Assembly: GCA_008973525.1 (NCBI GenBank)
Contig: WACJ01000103.1
Span: forward strand, 558,001-622,000
Length of the DNA: 64,000 nt
Direction of reading: 5' to 3'
Source: Stenopsyche tienmushanensis
Lineage: Eukaryota; Arthropoda; Insecta; Trichoptera; Stenopsychidae
The notes beneath the pieces are model-generated. The model did not search any database. It saw nothing but the letters and a program-made list of their open reading frames with translations, and was not told where the DNA came from. A program made the position numbers and the translations under genes. Shown in pieces: positions 57,301 to 64,000 of this stretch (position 1 is the stretch's first letter; the number at the start of each line of letters is the position of its first letter).

Positions 57301-60300
57301 AGCTCGTCACGGTAACGTAACTTCACACAGTGATCGAAGAGAAATTTTACTGAGTAAACATCATGGACTTACAATCTAATATAAACAATTTGAATATACA
57401 AATAGCCAATATTTTTTTAATTTTTAACATAAGCCTTTAATGTGACCTTGGAGTGTGCTATTATATTCTATTACAATATAAAGCAACCAAGTATAAAATA
57501 TTCCTTTCTAAAATCATCGTCTACATCGGCGAGGATGCTAAAAACGTGCGAATCAACATCAAAACATTAACATTTCATTATCAATATTAACTTAAAAACA
57601 AAAATGATATCTCTAGTATTATTCAAAAATTTAAATCTTAAAAATTAAAAACAATATTTACAACGTCTGTAATATGTAAGTGACCCCAAATAGATCGCGT
57701 TAATATAAAAATAAAATCAAATAGGATTCAAATAAAATCTTCAATTGAACATCGAGAGCGCCTTTTGATCGGCGCGTTTTTGGATGCGTTTATAGTTACG
57801 CAGTGCATTTAGCGTGACGGGATTCGTTGCGCTTTTACAGCGCAATAGATCCGCTCGATATATCAGGTTGGGTAATAAGTTCGTAGCGTTTTTATATACT
57901 TTTTGTTCGCACCGAGATAAACGGTGGACCTTCAGCCCCGCTTTCGAAATAAGACAATGGGGATGGAATGCGGCCGGGATGTCTTTATTCTGGAAGGTTG
58001 ACAAAACTGTTGTTTTTTATCCCAAAGACGCTATCGCAATGGCGGCCGGTAACTTCTGCCGGCTTCCGATGACGCTGGTATATATGGGGTGCTTTTCTTG
58101 TGATTTGGACTCCGGACGAGAGACGAAGGTTGTTGACCTCTGTACGTCAAGCGGGGCAACAGTATAATATTCATTCGATAGAGCCCTTTCTGTTCTACAA
58201 ATCTTTGAGTCTTAAAAATGGAATATCAGAGAGGTAAAAAGCAATATTTTCAAAGCGTACTCTTTTTCGCTTTTCATCAAGGTCAAAAAGCTGCTGAAGC
58301 AGCCCATTGCAGTGTATACGGAGAAGGTATCATAGTAAGTTCAAAAATTGCGATTTTGATGTTGACGATACGCCCCGTTGCAAAAGACCTTCTGAATTCG
58401 ACCAAGAGCGTTTTAAAGCACTTTTGCGGACTGTCGCCAAACAAGTCATGAATTGGCAAAAAAAATGAATTACGATCATAATTTATTCAATGGGATTTTC
58501 TGAGAGGTTTAACACTTTGACGTACACAGCCGTCAAATCCCGTCATGCGTTAGAAGATAATACTTTTTGTACAGAATCAACACGGGAGAAGAGAAATGGT
58601 GTCTATACATAAACATGAAGCTAAGAAATAAACGGGTGGCTCTAGGAGATTTATATAGATCAGCTACCCATCGACAAGGCCAAACCATACTCCTTCACGA
58701 CAACGCCAGGCCCCATGTTGCACAAGTCGTCAAAGCCGCACTCCAAGAGCTGTCAAGCAAGAGCAAGATCCTTCAGCATCTGCCATATTCTCCAGACTTT
58801 GCATTGAAGTCAAACCATATGAGAGGCGTTACCTTCAGCAATGAAGACGATCTTAAAAACTGGCTCAACCAATTCTTCCAGATACCGGACCGGGTGATTT
58901 TTGGCAGAATAACATCGACAAATTGATTTTTGTTTAAATAACGCTACGAACTTATTCCCCAAACCAATAAATACGCCCCGTGTAACAAAAAATAAATCAT
59001 AAAGCATAAAAAACTTAATCATTAAATATTTTTTATATCTCTGTATATAACAAAATAAAAATCGAAAGATTTTGGAATGAATTTTGACTAGGAAAATAAG
59101 GAATAATGTCATTGTGTGCGCGCGCGCAGAGACGAACGAACGAACACGATCCGTCTCCGTCGGCGCGTTTCAACGCGCGCCACAAGCGGCAGCTTCGTTC
59201 ACATTATCCCGCGTTATTTGGATGTTAAAATTTAAATTTTTGCACAAGGTAACAGATGAAATAATAAATCACATTAAAAATGGCAATCATAAAAACATAT
59301 TCTGATGAAAATAATATATATGTATGTATGTATATAAAACTAATAGTACGAATCTTCTGCGTTTAACAAAAATAAAAATGTAGGATATAAACAATTAGAT
59401 ATATGGTAAATATAAAATGTTGTAACATGGCACAGGGGAAATGCGTTAATAATTAATATATTACATAGTTATCAAATTATTACCATGTGTGTATATAAGG
59501 ACACTTATATTTGATAAGCGGTTTATATTTAGATAATATAATCTCTCCATAAGTTTGGATGTCATAAAGCATTTCGTATCCAAATAAAAAGCAACATTTA
59601 ACTTTTACATCGTATAACAATTAATTTGCTTAATTTAAAATAAAATAGTTTTGTACTATATCAATTTTTTTTTTTTAATATGGTCGTGTCTTAGGTTTTT
59701 ATTTATATAGTCTTTGATTCTTATTTAAGGCACAAATTCATTTTCATCAATGCCCGACCATAAATCTTTCTTTGCAATAATCTAATGGTAAAAAATCTTA
59801 AAAAACTGGCCTCGTATCCTTTAAAAATTGATGCACATCGATTATAAATTTATCATATAAATATATATATATATATATATTTTTTGTCAATGTACGATTC
59901 GATACATTGGATATAACTTCTGTCGTAAAATGCTGAATATCTCAACTTCAATATATATATAAATTTTGACGCATATATATATTTTTACAAGTATAAAATA
60001 TAGTGGCCCCAAATAGTCGCCGCCGAGATATAGAGATATGTTCGCGTTTTATCTCCGAACTGGAATGTCCAATGGGAAAACTTTTATCAGTAGCATTCCT
60101 TAATGAGGCGTTGAGTTATATAAATATGTATAAATAAATTTAAAATACATTATGTTATGTCGTCGTCGCGTTCTCCCTCGAATGATACGACGCATTGGGA
60201 CCACTATAGTAACATTTGTTTGTCACAATCGAGACTGATAAAATTATGCAACTACAATGCATTTAAATTAAAAAAATCAACATAAAAGGATACTGTATCA

Positions 60301-62546
60301 ACGATAACAATTCAAAACGAAAAGAAATGAACTCATAATTACGTTGTAAATAATATGTCATTCACAATTGTATCCCGACGAGGATATACTAAAAATTTCG
60401 AATAACAAAACCTGCGAAATGATAAATTCGCACAGGTTCATATATAAATGTATAATTAATTTAGAGTTAACTTTATCAATAAGATCAATATATTTGATTT
60501 ACTAATTTTATAAAAATATATGATAAAAAATATGCAATCTTTTTGACATTTACAACACCAAAATTTTCGGTCCATTCGCATGAAATGATCGGATCGATCC
60601 GATTAAAAAAAATAAAAATAATAAAATGACCATCCAATATGGATATTCTTTGGCAACTCGATGGTACATCATTGATAAATTGCAAAATTGAAAGACAACA
60701 AAACCTCCTCCATAACAAGCAGTCGTTATATATAATAAGTTAAAATTTTCATTTTCATTGTATCGACTATAAATGAATGATAAAATTCAACTAAAAACTA
60801 TTCAAAGATGTAAATATAAATCATCGTTTATAAATTGATTGTACATTTTCATTTGACTAATGGAATGAACACTTTTATTTAGAATATACACTATATATTA
60901 TTAGCACTCGAAGAATGAAAAAAAAAAAAAAAAAAAACTAAAAAAAATCCCACCAAATACAGTGACGTAAAATATAAAAAAAAAATAATAAAAATAAAAA
61001 GCTTCAATCAATCCAAACATGTCGAGGGGTTTTTTTTTTGTCGTCGTTGTTGGGAGAAATGAATTCGTCAGCCTTCTAAAAACATTGATGAAGCGTCACA
61101 ACGTAAAATAAAACAAAAGTAAGGAAAAACGAAAAAAATACAAAGTAATCTTAGGTATCTTGATTTTGGCACAAACAACTAGCTGCAAAAAATGGTAACG
61201 AATATAAACTACGCACAAAACGGACATTGATTCGATTAGAGCCCTAATAGGAAAAAAAAATAAAAAATAAAACCGTCCTAAAGAGAGCCGTCTTCGCGTT
61301 TTGAATACATACATCCGCAACAACGAAAGCACATCCAACGATTCGCTCCCCGTTAAAAATCGACGTACGGCCGAGCACGCGATTGTGCGCACCGATTTAA
61401 AGATTTTACACCAACGAAATACAACAAACTAAGGCGTCATAATAACCGAACATTGTGCAAGAGCGTCTAATTCTACCGCGCAAAACAATATGCCTTGCTT
61501 CGATAATTACGATTAAAATACATCTTATAGACCTTACATAGATATCGATGAAATGATTGTGATTTATAAATGTAGTAATATACACGATTCAGTTACACGA
61601 GTTATATTAGAGGGTTACGTTGTTTATGTAACGTCTTATTGCTTCGATCGGAAAAACCCGAATGATTGTTAGAATTTCTGGTCATGAATTCGTTTCATTC
61701 ATGATACGCATGATATATATATAAATTTACGAACGTATTTTAATAATCGATCCAGTCTTTTCGTATCGTAACTGTTGAGAAACCTTCCATTAAAAACTAT
61801 TTGTAGTCGGCGGGATTTCTAGGAACCCGCGCGGACTCTCCGTGGAATAATTTAAAGTGAATAATTCTTCTTTTTGCGGCCGCGCTTGGCGGGCACGCGG
61901 TTGGTGGAATTTTTTTGAGGACTTTCGATCAAGGGCGCTTCAGATTCTATGGTTTTAGAAGGCTGCCGAGGAGGTGACTTTACATATGCATCCAAAGAAA
62001 ATTCATCGTCGTCTCTCGAATTACGACCAGATCTACTTCTTTTATCAGCATTGTCTTCGAGTAGACGTGTATTTTTTGCAAACGTATCAAATTCATCCTC
62101 TGGATAGCATCTGTTGTTAAGTGAGATCTCTGTGATATCATGACCATTCTTTAAATGAGAGTTATTTGAAATACTATAATTGATTTGTGTTTGAATGTTA
62201 TTTTGGATTGATTTATACTCTGCTTCATGTTTTTGGCTTAATTTGGACTTACCTGACCGACCACAATCAGAGCAACTGACAAGCTCTTCCGGTGCACCTG
62301 TCTTCTTATTTTCTCTTTGGTCGCCGAGACAAAAATCACAGTAAGGTGAGGGAGGTGGTTTTACGGAGCCTCCGGCTGAACGGGACGCTGACGGACTGGG
62401 CGGGGGTTCACTAGACCGACTGGTGTCGTCGTCGGCTCTAGGCGGGGGTGTCGATGGTGCAGGTGAAGACGGATTTCCCGAAACAGAATTATCATCAGTC
62501 ACACCACTAGGTATTGCACCGGGTGGTCTTAAACGACGAGGGGGAC
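54382..62546 (-). CDS. DPF2: DPF/d4 (requiem) double PHD finger protein, long isoform, 3' part
   Basis: BAF/SWI-SNF complex subunit (BAF45 class) that reads acylated histone H3 with a tandem PHD finger. Exons in the window: 62253-62546, 54588-54700, 54382-54513 (stop), all GT-AG and in phase; the first of these opens with 2 nt of a split codon, so upstream exons (requiem domain, C2H2 finger) lie beyond the right edge. Exon 1 here carries a Pro/Ser-rich linker and PHD1 start [20 protein letters not shown] and [11 protein letters not shown]. Exon 2 gives [20 protein letters not shown] and [17 protein letters not shown]. Exon 3 gives [20 protein letters not shown] and [18 protein letters not shown]. 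All C4HC3 ligands are present. Insects usually have one d4 gene, so the DPF1/2/3 paralogue label is nominal. A 7.5-kb intron separates the two halves of PHD1. Confidence 0.94.
54701..57735. other. AT-rich part of the large DPF intron
   Basis: No exon recognised on either strand. Contains a short (AT)n run at about 56118-56135 and an A-run at about 56379. Nothing conserved-looking otherwise. Confidence 0.5.
57741..57860 (-). other. GC-rich open reading frame next to a mariner, unidentified
   Basis: Minus-strand frame [20 protein letters not shown] then [19 protein letters not shown] and a TGA at 57741. GC content is well above the surrounding intron. The frame is cut by the mariner end at 57863; on the other side of the mariner (58969 on) the same frame continues with LLHGAY. 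No acceptor site or family recognised. Confidence 0.35.
57863..58968 (+). mobile_element. Decayed mariner element with both ends
   Basis: The ends read AGGTTGGGTAATAAGTTCGT (left) and, in reverse complement, GGTTTGGGGAATAAGTTCGT (right), both followed by AGCGTT; TA flanks fit mariner. Plus strand: HTH region [20 protein letters not shown] at about 58241; later [37 protein letters not shown] (second catalytic Asp) and LPYSPDFA (third Asp), ending [16 protein letters not shown]. Frameshifts, a deletion before the first catalytic region and an unrelated stretch at about 57920-58180 make it inactive. Confidence 0.85.
59110..59225. other. GC-rich block in the DPF intron
   Basis: GTGTGCGCGCGCGC, then GACGAACGAACGAACACGAT and GGCGCGTTTCAACGCGCGCC, the last an inverted repeat (GGCGCG / CGCGCC). 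Isolated CpG-rich stretch with no recognised gene; could be an internal promoter or insulator-like site. Confidence 0.35.
59226..61851. other. AT-rich DNA downstream of the short DPF isoform stop
   Basis: AT-rich, with (AT)n at about 59860-59880, an A-run at 60919-60937 and no competing exons. On the minus strand this would be the 3' UTR of the predicted short DPF isoform, at least in its first part (61851 downwards). Confidence 0.45.
61852..62546 (-). CDS. DPF2: Predicted short DPF isoform: read-through terminal exon with novel tail
   Basis: The PHD1 exon (62253-62546) does not stop at its GTAAGT donor but stays open for another 132 codons to a TAA at 61852. The tail looks coding, not intronic: [17 protein letters not shown], an acidic [10 protein letters not shown] block, [40 protein letters not shown] and a basic end [13 protein letters not shown], with GC rising towards the stop. 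The product would keep half of PHD1 and lose PHD2. Vertebrate DPF3a is known to diverge at the same CSDCGRS point into an acidic-then-basic tail. Isoform existence is inferred; no transcript is available here. Confidence 0.65.
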
Positions 62547-62693
62547 CTAAATAAAGTTGGAATAGAAACTTTTATAAATAATGTTTCAATTGATGCATAA
62601 ATATAAATGAATACAAATTACAGAATACTAATATTAGCAATTAATTTCAATATTTTACGAGGGAGCTAATTAAAAATGGCACATACAATCATT

Positions 62694-62774
62694 TTTAACC
62701 CTAGATCACTGATCATATTTTCAAGCCACTACATATTAGATGTTGACGATCAACGACAAGGATCTAGGGTTAAA
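62694..62774. repeat. Perfect 14-bp inverted repeat pair
   Basis: TTTAACCCTAGATC at 62694-62707 and its exact complement at 62761-62774, 53 bp apart. Short MITE or hairpin in the DPF intron. No target duplication identified. Confidence 0.65.
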
Positions 62775-62836
62775 TGGATTATATTATTTTGCATATTAAA
62801 AAATTTACTTGTTTAACCCTCTTAATAACCTAAGTA

Positions 62837-63128
62837 CAGTCAACCCTGCAATGGACGGTTTGAAGGATTTAAAAGACGTTTTCTTTAAATGACATCAAAA
62901 TACAAAGTGAACATTCTTCAGCCAACGTAGATGCTGCTAATGTTTCTTAAATCAATAGAAGATTCAAAGTTTAAAAAGATCGAATTAATTTGAATAAACC
63001 ATTAGTTTAGTTCATTAAAAAAAACTTTTAAACAAAACTTTGACCAAATTTTGTATTGGTGCCTAACATTCTATAGACGTTTTTCCTATACCGCGGTCCC
63101 TATCTCGTCGCTATAGGAGGGTTGACTG
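62837..63128. mobile_element. 292-bp pogo-like MITE with TA duplication
   Basis: Ends CAGTCAACCCTGCAATGGAC and, in reverse complement, CAGTCAACCCTCCTATAGCG; the first 11 bases are identical. TA flanks both ends (62835-62836, 63129-63130). The right half is related to 37625-37695. No ORF. Confidence 0.85.
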
Positions 63129-63130
63129 TA

Positions 63131-64000
63131 CTAAGAGTATTTCAGGCTTAGTTTCAAATATTTTTATTTATATCTCGTATTATTGGCATATTCCTAATAA
63201 AAGCAAAATTAAAAGGGTTAATACTAGGATGCATCTGCCTCATAAAATATTGATAAGATGTTAATCTTCAAATAATTTCATGCAAAATCAAAAACACGTA
63301 AGAAAAAGTCTGAAAAATCATGCCTCCTTGATATTACAATACGAACAACAATCAGAATATTTCAAAAATCGTACTTACAGAGATATAAATATTTTAAAAA
63401 AATCAGCAAATTTGATACGTTAATTCCATAATGTACTTAAAAAAGGATTGTTTTTCCAGAATTGTCTTAATACATTTTGTGTCGTGCCCGCCACCGGTTA
63501 ACCGCCTTGGCGTGTCAATCACCAATGGCTATGATAATCCTGTTTAATGCGTTGATGTTACAATGGGACTTTTTGCTCACATTAATGTGGCACGAAACGC
63601 ATTAGTAACATGATAAATTATGAATATTTTGATAATTAAATAATGAATGTACTGAATAAATATAAGAATATAGGCAGGCTGTTAGAACCTATTTCAACTT
63701 TAAAAACAAATATTCGAATCTTCAAGCATTAACAGGATTAAATATAATAAACGTTAGTAAGCCAAAATACTAAATCTACATACATGCACAGGTCATCAAT
63801 CTTAAATCGAAATGTATTTGCAAAACACACTGCTGATGTAAGTAAGAGTTACAAAAAAGAACTTTCAGATAAAAAAAAACATTATCCTTCTCAAATAAAA
63901 AATAGCTATTTAAAGCGAATTTTTTATCCATTGATCCATATTCTCGTGACAAAATACTATGTGTGATAAACATCATCATGAATAAATAAAATTGATGAAT
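63131..64000. other. AT-rich intron sequence to window edge
   Basis: I looked on the minus strand for the DPF C2H2 zinc finger and requiem-domain exons and did not find them. A GC-richer patch at about 63480-63610 has loosely complementary ends but no clear element. Confidence 0.45.

Noticed and set aside
63470..63610. Possible DPF upstream exon or MITE in a GC-richer patch
   Set aside because: No frame fits DPF domains, splice sites do not match the needed phase, and the end complementarity is weak.

Overview
The window is eukaryotic nuclear DNA, AT-rich with higher-GC coding exons and mostly short GT-AG introns. The genes and the density of mariner, R1-like, hAT, pogo-like, Helitron and Penelope-like remnants point to an insect. 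I cannot name the order or species. There is no rRNA, CRISPR, operon or bacterial/viral replicon.

I reconstructed six protein-coding genes by hand, checking splice sites and reading phase exon by exon. In order they are: NSUN2 tRNA/mRNA m5C methyltransferase (minus, 243-4271, 11 exons, 715 aa); OPLAH 5-oxoprolinase (plus, 9091-17287, 26 exons, 1292 aa); PPP2R3C, the PP2A B''-gamma EF-hand subunit (minus, 17876-20793, 7 exons, about 440 aa, with one 1-nt frameshift in an A6 run); GPATCH1 spliceosomal G-patch protein (plus, 21450-25814, 10 exons, 913 aa); PHAF1/C16orf70-type phagophore/phagosome factor (minus, 34497-41193, 10 exons, 449 aa); and the 3' part of a DPF/d4/requiem double-PHD-finger BAF subunit (minus, 54382-62546, N-terminus beyond the right edge). 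PPP2R3C and GPATCH1 are divergent with 656 bp between start codons. OPLAH/PPP2R3C and GPATCH1/PHAF1 are convergent. The genes are housekeeping neighbours, not a pathway.

The gaps and larger introns hold nested mobile DNA. Well-delimited elements are: a 1.5 kb hAT in an OPLAH intron (8-bp duplication GTTTAAAC); a 3.56 kb hAT-ended composite at 46801-50363 (8-bp duplication ATTAGATG) carrying a Helitron helicase scrap, a Penelope-like GIY-YIG scrap and a perfect 17-copy 16-bp minisatellite; a 165-bp hAT MITE at 53080; pogo-like elements at 7950 and 62837; a 1.03 kb unclassified TIR element at 26214; internally deleted or decayed mariners at 6262 and 57863; and several R1-like pol fragments. Six copies of an unnamed dispersed repeat share a 17-nt hairpin, one copy with a compensatory base change.

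The most interesting biological signal is in the DPF gene. The exon carrying the first half of PHD1 reads straight through its own strong splice donor into a further 132 coding-like codons ending in a basic KRGRKKK tail. This predicts a PHD-truncated isoform that breaks at the same place as vertebrate DPF3a. An orphan GC-rich promoter-like block with a perfect NRF1 palindrome and a candidate first exon (43.3-44.1 kb) is the best candidate for an unannotated gene.
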